Source: Clostridium_AD sp050717515 (GTDB lineage Bacteria; Bacillota; Clostridia; Clostridiales; Clostridiaceae). Taken from it: a DNA stretch of 64,000 nucleotides. This document shows positions 26,287-35,821 of the stretch, piece by piece. A program made the translations under genes and the position numbers. The stretch spans positions 124,001 to 188,000 of the forward strand of contig NZ_JBOITL010000019.1 of the NCBI RefSeq assembly GCF_050717515.1. The letters are read 5' to 3'. How positions within the stretch are numbered: the stretch's first letter is position 1; every line of letters starts with the position of its first letter. Below the pieces are notes generated by a model. That model was not told the DNA's origin and searched no databases. It worked only from the letters and a program-made list of their open reading frames with translations.

Positions 26287-27553
26287 TATTTTAACACTAG
26301 GTAAAAAAAATAGAGCAGATAAAAATTATAATTTAAAAAAATCTAAAGAAAAACATAATACAGAGGATATTAAATGTCCATTTTGTTTTAAAACTTTTAA
26401 TAATGAAGATGTTCATTTTAGGGTAAGCCATGATCAGGATGGTGACCCAGAGTATGAAAAACAGATTGATGAGATTTTAAATGAATATAATAGAAAAATT
26501 GGTAAAGCCACCTTAGGAGAAATAAATGCTGTTATTAGAGCATCAGATTTGCCAGAAAAAAGCAAGACAAAGGTTGATAATGCTATAATCGAAGTAAGAG
26601 ATAATTATGATAAGGCTACAGAGGAGAGGTTATGTCCATATTGTCATAATGTGCTCCCTATAACTTCAGGCAGAGGAGATACAAAAATCATTTCAGTAGT
26701 AGGAGCATCTCAAGCTGGGAAGTCTGTTTATATGTCTTGTCTTTTATATTATCTTGAACGCCACATTGCGGAGAAGTTTAAAGCCGCAGTTATTCCTGGG
26801 AGCTCAGAGTATAATGAAGATATAAAGCAAAACCAGAGGATAATATTTGAATTTAATAAGATGTTAGAGCCTACACCAAAGCAACATATAGATCCATTAA
26901 TTGAAACTTTTAAGTTTAAAGATGAAACTAAAAAGCCAATAACTTTTGTATTTTATGATGTTCCAGGAGAAGGTATGACTGACAAAGCTTATATAGACAA
27001 GCATGGAGAACATATTCAAAATTCTGACGGTATTATATTCCTTATAGATCCATTACAAATGAGAGCATTAAGGAAAAAAATAAATTTAGCAAATGGAGCA
27101 AAAGGGGATTTTACAGATAAATATCAAGAACCTAAAGAAATTCTTGTGTATTTGTTTGAAAATTTTATATCTAAGCAGGAAAAAACTATTACAGATATAC
27201 CCACAGCAGTAGTGGTTACTAAAAGTGATATGCTAATTAGCTTAAAGGATGAAGAATATATAAGTGCCAGTAGTAACGTATTTAGAAATTGTAGTCATGA
27301 GGGCAGCTTTAATTTAAATGAATTTGAAAATATTGATGGAGAAATAAGAAGGTTTTTAACTAAAGTGGACACACCTTTTAAAGGTGCTATGGATGCATAT
27401 TTTAAAAATGTAGGTTATTTTGCAGTATCTTCTTTAGGCTGTAATCCAGAGAACTCTAAAATTAATGACAATTTTACTATATCCCCTTTAAGAATAGAGG
27501 AGCCTTTTTTATGGCTTTTATATAAGATGGGTTATATTAAAGAAGGAAGGTAA
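26273..27553 (+). CDS. Zn-ribbon TRAFAC-class GTPase (double-GTPase family), copy 2
   Basis: 426 aa. A basic N-terminal tail precedes one CPFC pair (C35/C38), a ~75-residue helical insert and CPYC (C121/C124), so the zinc-ribbon halves are separated. GTPase motifs are P-loop VVGASQAGKSVYMSC (144-151), switch II FVFYDVPGEGM (~229-233), GIIFLIDPLQMRAL and VVVTKSDM (~316-319), all at spacings like the 11697 protein. The DxPGE in place of DTAGE and the insert make it a diverged paralogue. Its own ATG has no good ribosome site; a 12-codon leader frame overlaps it. GAP1-like partner follows after four bases. Confidence 0.82.
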   Translation: MGIFDILTLGKKNRADKNYNLKKSKEKHNTEDIKCPFCFKTFNNEDVHFRVSHDQDGDPEYEKQIDEILNEYNRKIGKATLGEINAVIRASDLPEKSKTKVDNAIIEVRDNYDKATEERLCPYCHNVLPITSGRGDTKIISVVGASQAGKSVYMSCLLYYLERHIAEKFKAAVIPGSSEYNEDIKQNQRIIFEFNKMLEPTPKQHIDPLIETFKFKDETKKPITFVFYDVPGEGMTDKAYIDKHGEHIQNSDGIIFLIDPLQMRALRKKINLANGAKGDFTDKYQEPKEILVYLFENFISKQEKTITDIPTAVVVTKSDMLISLKDEEYISASSNVFRNCSHEGSFNLNEFENIDGEIRRFLTKVDTPFKGAMDAYFKNVGYFAVSSLGCNPENSKINDNFTISPLRIEEPFLWLLYKMGYIKEGR

Positions 27554-27557
27554 TGGT

Positions 27558-29315
27558 ATGATTCAGCAACATTATTATACAAGGGATAAAAAAGGATTAT
27601 ACAGTGCTACCCCAGGATATGATACTATTTCAAAAAGTAAGGGCTTAGAAGATAAGTTAATAAAAGAGGTGCTTCATAATTATTGCTTTTATGAAGCGCC
27701 TTTTGAGCTTATAGAGGAAGAAGACTTAAATAAATATCCAAAAGCACTTATGTGTTTTAATATACCATCTAAAGAAATGGTAATTGGATGTTCAAGTTTT
27801 GCAGGCAAAGATTATACTGGTCAAAGAAATAGATATTTCACCCATGATTATGTAGTAAGTCCGGTGCAGAAGGAATTTTATATCAGAAATCCTGAAAGAA
27901 TTTTTCATGCAGAATTTAAAATACCGATTTTTGAATTACATGCTGGTGATGATAAGCCAAGTGAAACTTTTTTAGATGAATTAACTGATATACCTATGGA
28001 TAAACAGAGCCATGAATTTTTCAAAAGGGACCAGTTTTTCAAGGAATTATGTATACAAGAGGGTATGTATAAGAAGCTTTTAAGTGCATGCTTTGACTCT
28101 GTTTTAAATAACAGAAAAATATATATAGTGATGAAAGTGCCAGTGCAGCAGTTATCAAAATACTCAAAACAGCTAATGAAGTATATATATATAGGTCTCC
28201 CATACGTAGTTAGAAGAAATTTTGGGTTTATAACTTATGCAAAAGATTCAAAAATCAAGGAGTACATAAATCTTCAGTTTGTGGCTAAGGGTGGGGTAAG
28301 GAAAGCAGATGTAGAGCAATCTCTTGCATATGTTTTTGATTTTCAAGAGGAAAAACATTTAAATGTAATGAAACTTAAAAAGGAAAATGATTATTTGAAT
28401 TTTGTTTGGAATAACCTAGATGAGCCGAAAGTATTAAATGAATTTTTAAGCAAAAGTGATAAATATACTAAAGAAAAGCAGCAGGGGCAAGGGGTTAGTT
28501 TGGAAGAATATAATCAGATATTTACAGCTGATTTCCAAGAGAACTTTAAATTCGAGGCAATAAAATCTTCAGAAGACAAAATAGTTAAAATAGAAAAAGT
28601 ACAAACCCAAGAACTTAAAGGTAAGGAAGCTGAGCTGAATATCTTAGAAGATATAGATATATCTGAAATATCTAAGAGGCAAATTAAGAGTTTTACTATG
28701 GAAGAAAAGTATAAAAATAATGATACATATATGATGGTATATTATCTTCAGAAAATACTTGCAAGTAAGGTAGATAGGGAAATAAGTTTCGGTGAAAGAA
28801 AGATTTGTCAGTTGTCCCTTAAAACCATGACAGAAGTTTATGAAATGTCTCCCATATTTTTAAAAGTAAAAGAGCGAATACAATATTTTTATGAAAAGGA
28901 AATTTCAAGAGAAACTTTTAGAAAAATTATGGTCGGATTTATAGAGTGTAATTTTCATAATACAATGGGATGTAATTCTGAAAAAGAAGATCTCCTAGAA
29001 GAATTTTATATAAATTATAACTTCCAGCAGCTCTTTAATTATTTAATGATCTATGGTGGGATAAAGAAGGCTCGAGATTATATATTATGGGCAGTTAATG
29101 ATTTTTTAAAGTTAAAGGAAAAAGAAGTGAGTTTTAGCTTTTTTGAAGCTTTGAAAAATTACATAGAAAATAATGACAATGATTTCTTTAAAGATAAAAA
29201 CTTTAAAAGGCAAATATTTCAAAGCGATAATGAGGCTATAATAGGTAGGATAAAGGATTTAGAGTTAGATATGTGTGGAGGAATAAAAAAGTTTATACTA
29301 GGGCTTAAAAGGTAG
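27558..29315 (+). CDS. GTPase-associated protein 1 (GAP1-N2-like), short form
   Basis: 585 aa. The N-terminal domain matches the 12880 protein: QQHYYTRDKKGLYSATPGYD, HNYCFYEAPFEL, FAGKDYTGQRNRYFTHDYVV. The middle part resembles it too, with KVPVQQLSKYSKQLMKYIYIGLPYVVRRNFGFITYA set against the other copy's LPLKLSKLLTFTTY region. The helical C-terminal scaffold is about 310 residues shorter. No catalytic motif seen. Starts four bases after the GTPase stop with GAAGG, so the two are translationally coupled and probably bind each other. Last gene of the locus; no terminator is evident behind it. Confidence 0.77.
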   Translation: MIQQHYYTRDKKGLYSATPGYDTISKSKGLEDKLIKEVLHNYCFYEAPFELIEEEDLNKYPKALMCFNIPSKEMVIGCSSFAGKDYTGQRNRYFTHDYVVSPVQKEFYIRNPERIFHAEFKIPIFELHAGDDKPSETFLDELTDIPMDKQSHEFFKRDQFFKELCIQEGMYKKLLSACFDSVLNNRKIYIVMKVPVQQLSKYSKQLMKYIYIGLPYVVRRNFGFITYAKDSKIKEYINLQFVAKGGVRKADVEQSLAYVFDFQEEKHLNVMKLKKENDYLNFVWNNLDEPKVLNEFLSKSDKYTKEKQQGQGVSLEEYNQIFTADFQENFKFEAIKSSEDKIVKIEKVQTQELKGKEAELNILEDIDISEISKRQIKSFTMEEKYKNNDTYMMVYYLQKILASKVDREISFGERKICQLSLKTMTEVYEMSPIFLKVKERIQYFYEKEISRETFRKIMVGFIECNFHNTMGCNSEKEDLLEEFYINYNFQQLFNYLMIYGGIKKARDYILWAVNDFLKLKEKEVSFSFFEALKNYIENNDNDFFKDKNFKRQIFQSDNEAIIGRIKDLELDMCGGIKKFILGLKR

Positions 29316-29376
29316 GAAGAGTTAATATAAAAGAACTTTCGAAAAAAAATATAATGCATAATTATCTTAAAAATGG

Positions 29377-29382
29377 TATAAT
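29377..29382 (+). promoter_or_regulatory. Extended -10 promoter of the TraX-like gene
   Basis: TGGTATAAT (29374-29382) is an extended -10 element about 47 bases before the start at 29429. No good -35 is visible. Confidence 0.5.
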
Positions 29383-29428
29383 TTATAAATAAAATAACCT
29401 ATATTAATGAAAACTTGGGGGGATATTT

Positions 29429-30160
29429 ATGACAACCAGTATGCTAAAAATTATTGCAATTTTACTAATGTTAATTGACCACATGGGTGCAGCACTTTTT
29501 CCAGAGGCTACAATTATGAGAATGATAGGAAGATTATCATTTCCTATATTTGCTTATTTAATCCATGTAGGATATTCTAAAACAAATTCATTTCCTAAAT
29601 ATTTACGCAGACTGCTTATATTTGCAGCTGTATCTCAAATTCCATTTTCATTAGCCTTTAGTAAAGGTATTAGTATAAACAGCTTTTCTGATTTTTTGGG
29701 ATTTTTTGTAGGAAGTCCAGATTTACATTTAAATATTTTCTTTACGTTGGCATTGGGATTACTAGCAATACGTATATGGGATAAAGAAGAATCCCAGATT
29801 GCTAGAATAATAGGTGTGATATCATTGGGCATAACAGCAGAATTTTTCGGTACCGATTATGGAATTTATGGAGTTGCTATGATTCTTGCATTTTATATTT
29901 TTAGAGATAATAAAGTCAAAACAGCTATATCTCAAACTAGTGTATATATATTATTTAGTGCATCAGAAATCTTATTTTATGTGAACAAATTCTCAGGTAC
30001 AAGTATTCAGTTAGTTTGGTTTAATCAAGCATTATCACTACTGGCATTAATTTTTATATTTAGCTATAATCATAAGAAAGGCAAAGATCTAAAATACCTT
30101 TTTTATGCTTTTTATCCAGTACATTTATTAGTAATAGGATTAATAAAAATTTTCTGGTAA
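29429..30160 (+). CDS. TraX-family integral membrane protein
   Basis: 243 aa, about eight hydrophobic helices. The N-terminal signature MLKIIAILLMLIDHMGAALFPE, followed by MRMIGRLSFPIFAYLIHVGY, is that of the TraX family (acyltransferase-like membrane proteins; TraX of F acetylates pilin). In Firmicutes chromosomal TraX homologues are common and their substrates are unknown. GGGGGG Shine-Dalgarno. Stands alone after the GTPase locus and before a bidirectional terminator. Confidence 0.86.
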   Translation: MTTSMLKIIAILLMLIDHMGAALFPEATIMRMIGRLSFPIFAYLIHVGYSKTNSFPKYLRRLLIFAAVSQIPFSLAFSKGISINSFSDFLGFFVGSPDLHLNIFFTLALGLLAIRIWDKEESQIARIIGVISLGITAEFFGTDYGIYGVAMILAFYIFRDNKVKTAISQTSVYILFSASEILFYVNKFSGTSIQLVWFNQALSLLALIFIFSYNHKKGKDLKYLFYAFYPVHLLVIGLIKIFW

Positions 30161-30219
30161 AGCATTATTTTAGTATTCTATCACACTAGATGATGATCTA
30201 ATCATGCAACTAAATTTTC

Positions 30220-30260
30220 AAAAAAAGATAGTCTTCATAATATGAAGACTATCTTTTTTT
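30220..30260. terminator. Bidirectional terminator
   Basis: Stem AAAAAAGATAGTCTTCATA / TATGAAGACTATCTTTTTT (19 bp, 2-base loop) between the convergent TraX and subtilase genes. A and T tracts flank both sides. Confidence 0.95.
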
Positions 30261-30268
30261 GAAATTTT

Positions 30269-33200
30269 TTAGTTTTGACGAAGCACGGATATTATATTAC
30301 TTGTTGTGTTACCGGCTCTATCTACAGCTTTAACTTCAATATAATTCATTCCTGCATGAAGTTTTACCTCCGATTCAAAGTGAGCTGTTTTAGCGTATAT
30401 ATCTGCAGTTGTTGATATCTCATTTCCATTAACAAACAATCCAAATCCAAAGTTATTGTCTGAAACTTCACAGTTGATTTTAAAAGTAGCAACATCTTTG
30501 GCTACGTTTATTGTTTTAACTTTGCTAGATGGATTAATATCCTTAATAGTTAACTTAGGAGCAACTAAATCGCAATAAAGATTCATTGAATAGTCGAACT
30601 TGTTGCCTTTTTCATCTACAGCTGTTACTGCAACTTTATTTTGACCATCTTGTAGGCTTATTTCTTTCTTGAAAGTTAAATCTGAATTTACAGTAACGTC
30701 CGTGCCTTGTATTTTAAAAGATTTAACTCCAGTTGATAAATCTCCACTTAAAGTAGGACTCGTGGAATTATAGAAACTACCTTCTCTTTTAACTCCGGTA
30801 AAGTTAACATACAATTTATCATTTTTAACAATTATATTTGTACTCACTTCTTCAAGTTTAATATCTTTTATACCATAAGCTTGTACAGTTATTTGATGTT
30901 TGCCAGGAACTAAGTCTTTAAATTTATAAGATAGTGTTTCAATATTTTTTGCTGTAACCTCGCCATCAACTAAAACATTGAAATATCTCATATCGGAAAG
31001 AAGCTTAGAATCTCCGGAATATGATAATTCAAAATTACCTGAAGGGAATACTGTGTTCGCTTTAGGTGAAGTTATTGCAAGGGATTGTACTTCTACCTTT
31101 GTTGAATATTCGTAAGTGTTTTCGGCATAATCTGTACTGGAAATTGTCAAATTATTATTACCACTTTGTAGATCCAAATTTACAGAGTAGTTTCCATCAG
31201 TATCTTTTTCAAGATTCATAGAGGTACTTCCATTTTTATCTGTAATATATGTTCCATTTTTCAAAATTTTAAAATCTCTTATTCCAGATAATTTATCTGT
31301 TGCTTTAAATTTCAAAACGTACTTTCTTGAAGTTACTTTACTGGGAGAAGTCATTAGTGAAGTAGGAACAGTTGAATCAACTTTAATAGGTAATTTCATA
31401 GTTTGATAATTTGTAGTAGTAGAATCAATTGATGCTTTAACTTCGAAATAATATTGCCCATCTTTAACTATCTCGTATTTTCCGCTAACTGGATTATAAC
31501 TAGTTAAATCCCATTTCCATGGTGATTCTTCTACATAGTTATCAGCTTGTAATTTATCATCAGGGTCTGGTGACCATAAATCTTTAACTAGATCTTTATC
31601 AACACTTAGACTCCTAACTAAATTACCTTTTTCATCTACTACATTAACAAGCATAGTTTTAGCATTCCTGAGGAATTTTATTTTTGGTGTCACAGTTATT
31701 TTTCCATTTGCTGCAGTTACAGCGATTAAATTTTCATCAACTATTGGCAATTTTGTTTTTTCATCTTCACCAACTACTCCTAAAAGATTTTCAACCCCAT
31801 TTTCAGTTAAACTATATACGCCAGTTTCTTTTAAATGAGAGCCTTCATCCCAAAGTGGCTTGTCCATAATTAAAGATTCATTCCATTCACCATAGAAGCC
31901 CATATATGGAACACCAAGTGTTTCTGACTCTTTAGAACTAGGTTCAAAAGTTAAAAAGCCTTCTACAAATACACCTTTAGTTGTGCTTTCAGGTATATTT
32001 AATGTAACCTTAAGTTCTACTACTGATCCCGCAGGTACAACCACTTTATCCTTATCAAAGGAAACTGTAGCTCCTTTTAGAATTATGTCTCTTGCTTCAT
32101 CGCTCTTATCGGATAGTACTACATTTGAAGGTTTAACAGTATAAGTTTCTTCTTTATTTCCATAATTTTTAAATTTTAAAGTAAATTGTTTTGTAAGTTC
32201 ATTAATCTGCTTTAATGAAACTGTAGATTCGTTAGCTTCATTTACAACAATTACATTGGTTTTAACAGCAGCAGCTACATCTACAAGACCAGCTCCTTGT
32301 CTCCTTGGAGAAAATGGAATTAAATCTTTGCCAGTAGAAGGATCAATTTGGGGTTTTGCTGTATTTATTACAAGTTGCTTTGCAAGTTCAGCTTTTTCTA
32401 TTGGAGATAACTTGTCTAATTTTAATTCCTTCATGTGTTGTAGTACTAATGCCATAATACCAGCGGTATGTGGAGCAGCCATAGAAGTGCCCGACATATA
32501 TTTATATTTATCATCATTAGCTGTTGAACGAATATCTCCACCGGGAGCGGTAACTTGAGGTTTAAATTCTAAGTTTGGAGTAGGACCCCAAGATGTAAAA
32601 TCAGACATTAGTCCGGTTTTAGGATTTACGATACTTACTTTTTTATCTTCAAATTTAATTTTAGTACCAGTTTTTACTGAAGCTGCTAGTTGAGCTCCAT
32701 GTTCATTAGTTATGAACATTGAAGGGATTTTTACACTAAGGTCAGTAGCCATGCTAATATATAATTTATCGCCATCTTTATTGTATATAACGGCTGCTAC
32801 AGCACCTGCATCTTGAGCATTTATTTTCTTTTCTATAAAAGAATTAGATCCTCTTTTAATAAGTGCAACCTTACCTTTTAAATCTTTACCTTTAAAGTCC
32901 TCAGGAGTTCCAAGATTACAATCAACAATATCGTATTCACCTTTTAAAAGTCCAATTGGGCTGATTTCTAATTCTGATTTTAGGTATGCTATATCTTTAT
33001 ACTCATTACCAACTTTATATGTTAGTGCGGGCCATACAAGCATACTATTATTAATAGATGCTACACTTAGTGCTTCTTTTGCAGTAGATGGAGCGCCAAC
33101 TACGGATGTATCAACTATATCAGAAACTTTGTCAGGAGATGTGGAATATGCAGAGTTTCCAGCTGAAACTACTACTACTACACCTTTTTCTTCAGCTTCT

Positions 33201-33841
33201 TTTATAGCCTTTTGTAAAGGTGCGCTATTTTCTACAAAACCTGAATCGGAACCAAGACTCATATTTATTACATCTGCTCCAAGTTTTACAGAATCTTGTA
33301 TAGCTTCAACTACATCTTCATCATTACAGCTTGGATAATCTGGATCATTTGAGAAGACTTTCATTGCAAGTAATTGCGCTTCAGGTGCAGCTCCTTGAAT
33401 TGCTTCAAATTTAGAAACATCAGTGGAATTTCCGTTTGCAGCAACTATACCAGCTACGTGCATTCCATGCATATTGCCTTCATCAATTATATTTTGACTT
33501 TTATCTGCGTAATTATATCCATAAGGTACCTTATCAGTAAAATATTTTCCTTTTCCTTGTGGACTCTTATTTTTAATTTTAGCTTTTGAGGGATCAGTAA
33601 GTTTCATATCTTTATGTCTATAATCTATACCACTATCAATTATAGAGATTACCATGCCTTCTCCTTTATACTTAGAAACCTGCCATTCTTTTAATACATT
33701 GGTTAAATCTTTTGCGGATGTCATGGTTGGTTTATAACCACCTCCAGCATTGATACTTTCTGCATTAACGTTAGATAGATAAATATTTGAAGATAAAATG
33801 CTTACTGTAAGAACTATACTTAAAAGTTTTTTTCTGTTCAT
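30269..33841 (-). CDS. Secreted subtilisin-like serine protease (S8, lactocepin/C5a-peptidase type)
   Basis: 1190 aa. A signal peptide (MNRKKLLSIVLTVSILSS..VNA) is followed by the S8 catalytic domain. Its triad is Asp69 (ISIIDSGID), His125 (NMHGMHVAG) and Ser453 (MSGTSMAAPH), with the oxyanion Asn in SAGNS. A PA domain (about 300-395) is inserted between His and Ser. Fn3-like and Ig-like stretches fill 520-1190, and the last ~230 residues show repeated 'L..G.N...V.AVD..GN' units. There is no LPxTG anchor. It degrades extracellular proteins. Minus strand, with AGGGGGGGAAC as ribosome site. Confidence 0.93.
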   Translation of the reverse strand: MNRKKLLSIVLTVSILSSNIYLSNVNAESINAGGGYKPTMTSAKDLTNVLKEWQVSKYKGEGMVISIIDSGIDYRHKDMKLTDPSKAKIKNKSPQGKGKYFTDKVPYGYNYADKSQNIIDEGNMHGMHVAGIVAANGNSTDVSKFEAIQGAAPEAQLLAMKVFSNDPDYPSCNDEDVVEAIQDSVKLGADVINMSLGSDSGFVENSAPLQKAIKEAEEKGVVVVVSAGNSAYSTSPDKVSDIVDTSVVGAPSTAKEALSVASINNSMLVWPALTYKVGNEYKDIAYLKSELEISPIGLLKGEYDIVDCNLGTPEDFKGKDLKGKVALIKRGSNSFIEKKINAQDAGAVAAVIYNKDGDKLYISMATDLSVKIPSMFITNEHGAQLAASVKTGTKIKFEDKKVSIVNPKTGLMSDFTSWGPTPNLEFKPQVTAPGGDIRSTANDDKYKYMSGTSMAAPHTAGIMALVLQHMKELKLDKLSPIEKAELAKQLVINTAKPQIDPSTGKDLIPFSPRRQGAGLVDVAAAVKTNVIVVNEANESTVSLKQINELTKQFTLKFKNYGNKEETYTVKPSNVVLSDKSDEARDIILKGATVSFDKDKVVVPAGSVVELKVTLNIPESTTKGVFVEGFLTFEPSSKESETLGVPYMGFYGEWNESLIMDKPLWDEGSHLKETGVYSLTENGVENLLGVVGEDEKTKLPIVDENLIAVTAANGKITVTPKIKFLRNAKTMLVNVVDEKGNLVRSLSVDKDLVKDLWSPDPDDKLQADNYVEESPWKWDLTSYNPVSGKYEIVKDGQYYFEVKASIDSTTTNYQTMKLPIKVDSTVPTSLMTSPSKVTSRKYVLKFKATDKLSGIRDFKILKNGTYITDKNGSTSMNLEKDTDGNYSVNLDLQSGNNNLTISSTDYAENTYEYSTKVEVQSLAITSPKANTVFPSGNFELSYSGDSKLLSDMRYFNVLVDGEVTAKNIETLSYKFKDLVPGKHQITVQAYGIKDIKLEEVSTNIIVKNDKLYVNFTGVKREGSFYNSTSPTLSGDLSTGVKSFKIQGTDVTVNSDLTFKKEISLQDGQNKVAVTAVDEKGNKFDYSMNLYCDLVAPKLTIKDINPSSKVKTINVAKDVATFKINCEVSDNNFGFGLFVNGNEISTTADIYAKTAHFESEVKLHAGMNYIEVKAVDRAGNTTSNIISVLRQN

Positions 33842-34066
33842 TATTTAGTTCCCCCCCTATTTATACAATATTTATACAATATTTATTATATATTATCATA
33901 ATAATGCAAAAAAGGAAATATAAATAATTATTATCAAAAAAAATTGCAATTAACAGATTTTATTATGTTTAATATTAACTCAAAAGGGTTGAAATCTTAA
34001 CTAAGTTACACTAAGATTTAGATATAACTATTTCAATTAGATTATATATAAAGGAGAAAGAGAGCG

Positions 34067-34513
34067 ATGAAGTGGGAAATAAAAAAGTTTAAAGAACTAA
34101 GCGGCGAGGAAGTATATGAAATCTTAAAACTTAGAAGTGAAGTCTTTGTTATAGAGCAGCAATGTATTTATGAGGAGTGTGATGGTAAAGATAAAAAATC
34201 TTATCATTTATTTGCAAGGGAAGATGGAGAAATCCTTGTGTACTTAAGAATTTTAGAAAAAGGAGTTACATATAATGAGATATCTATAGGAAGGGTTTTA
34301 ACTGATAAAAAATATCGTGGTAAAGGTTTAGCAAAACAAATGATGTTAAGAGCAATAGGATTTATCGAAAATAATTTAAATGAAAAAACAATTAGAATTT
34401 CTGCACAAGAGTATTTATTAAATTTTTATTCAAGTCTTGGTTTTGTGGGAGTTAGTGATGTGTATTTAGAAGATGATATTCCACATGTAGAAATGTTATA
34501 TAAGAATAATTAA
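34067..34513 (+). CDS. ElaA-like GNAT acetyltransferase
   Basis: 148 aa. The ElaA-type N terminus (LYEILKLRSEVFVIEQQCIYEECDGKD in consensus; here VYEILKLRSEVFVIEQQ) leads into the acetyl-CoA-binding motif SIGRVLTDKKYRGKGLAKQMM (about 85-105) and the C-terminal FYSSLGF. Cytosolic N-acetyltransferase of unknown substrate. AAGGAGAAAG precedes the ATG. Stands alone. Confidence 0.9.
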   Translation: MKWEIKKFKELSGEEVYEILKLRSEVFVIEQQCIYEECDGKDKKSYHLFAREDGEILVYLRILEKGVTYNEISIGRVLTDKKYRGKGLAKQMMLRAIGFIENNLNEKTIRISAQEYLLNFYSSLGFVGVSDVYLEDDIPHVEMLYKNN

Positions 34514-34613
34514 TTATAATGATATAATAGTTAGTAATTGCTAAATTATAATTTATATGATAACTGGTAAAGCTTAAAATATGTTAGACTATTTGTAAAG
34601 GGGGCTATTATTT

Positions 34614-35612
34614 ATGGAACAATTAGTGAAAGAAAAGCTAGATAGACTAATAGACTTATTTCAACAAGTATCTGCACAATATAAATGGGAGCAATCCTTA
34701 ACTAACCATTTTTCGGCATTGACTTATACATTAAATAACAAAGAGTTTGATAAAGAGAAAATTGAAGATGTGAGAAAACATATTAAGAAGACCACAGGGA
34801 TATTTTCTAATTATAGAGGTACTTCTATGATAATTTTATCAACATTATTAGCATGTCAATATGATAATCCAAAACAGGAATTTGATAAAATGCTGGATTA
34901 TGATAAAAGAATGAAAGAGTCAGGATTCAAGAATAATATGTATTTGCCAATAGCGAATTATGCTCTTTTAGCTACCTGTAGCGAAGAATGGGTGGGTACA
35001 AGAATAGTGAAAGCCAAAGAAATATATAGTGAAATGAAAAGCAATCATCCCTGGTTAACTGGTGGAGATGATTACCCACTTTCAATACTTTTAGCAAATT
35101 CAGATGCTTCTGTTAATAGTATTATAGAGAATATGGAAGACTGTTATAATATATTAAATGAAAATGGGTTTGGAAAAAATAATGGACTTCAACTTTTATC
35201 TCATATACTAGGATTTAGCAAAGAGGACAATAAAAGCAAGGTTTTAAGATGCAAAGAAATATTTGATAAGTTAAAAGAAAATAAAATGAAGGTGTATTCT
35301 AGTGGGTATGCGATAATTGGCTTCTTATCTATACTTGGAGAAGATGGGTATGTAGCAGTAGATCAAGTTATTGAAATTGTAAATGTTCTTAAGTCCACTA
35401 AAAAATATAAATGGTTAACCAAAGAAACTCATTTATATACTGCAGCAGCTTTGGTAAGTGATGCATATATTGAGAATATAAAAAATCAAAAGGATCTTAT
35501 TCAAACAGCTATTGGGATTTCCATTGAAGCATTAATTGCAGCACAAACAGCTGCTATAATAGCAGTAGCTAGTAGCACTGCGGCTATTTCAGGAGCATCT
35601 GCTTCGTCTTAA
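34614..35612 (+). CDS. DUF4003 family protein
   Basis: 332 aa, alpha-helical, no signal or membrane segment until an Ala-rich C terminus (ALIAAQTAAIIAVASSTAAISG). It resembles the DUF4003 family (FRGTSM-like segment NYRGTSMIILSTLLAC; LLSHILGFSKED). The family is cytosolic and uncharacterised. ATG with AAAGGGGG upstream. Independent unit. Confidence 0.75.
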   Translation: MEQLVKEKLDRLIDLFQQVSAQYKWEQSLTNHFSALTYTLNNKEFDKEKIEDVRKHIKKTTGIFSNYRGTSMIILSTLLACQYDNPKQEFDKMLDYDKRMKESGFKNNMYLPIANYALLATCSEEWVGTRIVKAKEIYSEMKSNHPWLTGGDDYPLSILLANSDASVNSIIENMEDCYNILNENGFGKNNGLQLLSHILGFSKEDNKSKVLRCKEIFDKLKENKMKVYSSGYAIIGFLSILGEDGYVAVDQVIEIVNVLKSTKKYKWLTKETHLYTAAALVSDAYIENIKNQKDLIQTAIGISIEALIAAQTAAIIAVASSTAAISGASASS

Positions 35613-35618
35613 TAAAAC

Positions 35619-35690
35619 TATGATGGGCATCTAGCTGGAAGGATGTATAAAAGTCTAGGATTTGAAGAGATTTGCTTTTGGAGTTTATAG
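35619..35690 (+). pseudogene. GNAT acetyltransferase C-terminal remnant
   Basis: An open 23-codon stretch reads YDGHLAGRMYKSLGFEEICF before TAG at 35688. 'AGxMYKxLGFEEI' is the standard C-terminal end of GNAT acetyltransferases. No start or upstream part remains; the DUF4003 gene ends just before it. Confidence 0.65.
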
Positions 35691-35742
35691 AAAAGTAAAG
35701 AAATTGAATAGAAATCTACCAATTATTTAAAAAAAGAAAACT

Positions 35743-35783
35743 TCTGGAGTAGATAACAATTGAGAATTGTTATCTACTCCAGA
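35743..35783 (-). terminator. 19-bp hairpin, terminator of the deacetylase gene
   Basis: Perfect arms TCTGGAGTAGATAACAATT / AATTGTTATCTACTCCAGA with GAG loop. On the minus strand it is followed by TTTTCTTTTTTT, so it ends the gene at 35822. A relative of its AATTGTTA core is the hairpin at 53415. Confidence 0.75.
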
Positions 35784-35821
35784 GGTCTACAAGGGAGTAA
35801 ATCTCCTTCTGAAGTTGCTGA

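Noticed and set aside
10632..29315. Reading the GTPase/vWA/tubulin locus as a tellurite-resistance or MoxR-vWA chaperone system
   Set aside because: No MoxR AAA ATPase, TerD or TerB-like protein is present; the partners are GAP1-like and tubulin-like proteins.
30269..33841. Several long antisense open frames inside the subtilase gene
   Set aside because: They have no ribosome sites or plausible proteins and result from codon bias of the strong minus-strand gene.
35743..35783. 19-bp hairpin as an insertion-element end
   Set aside because: It lies at the right distance behind the deacetylase gene and has a T-rich tail on that strand, so a terminator is sufficient.
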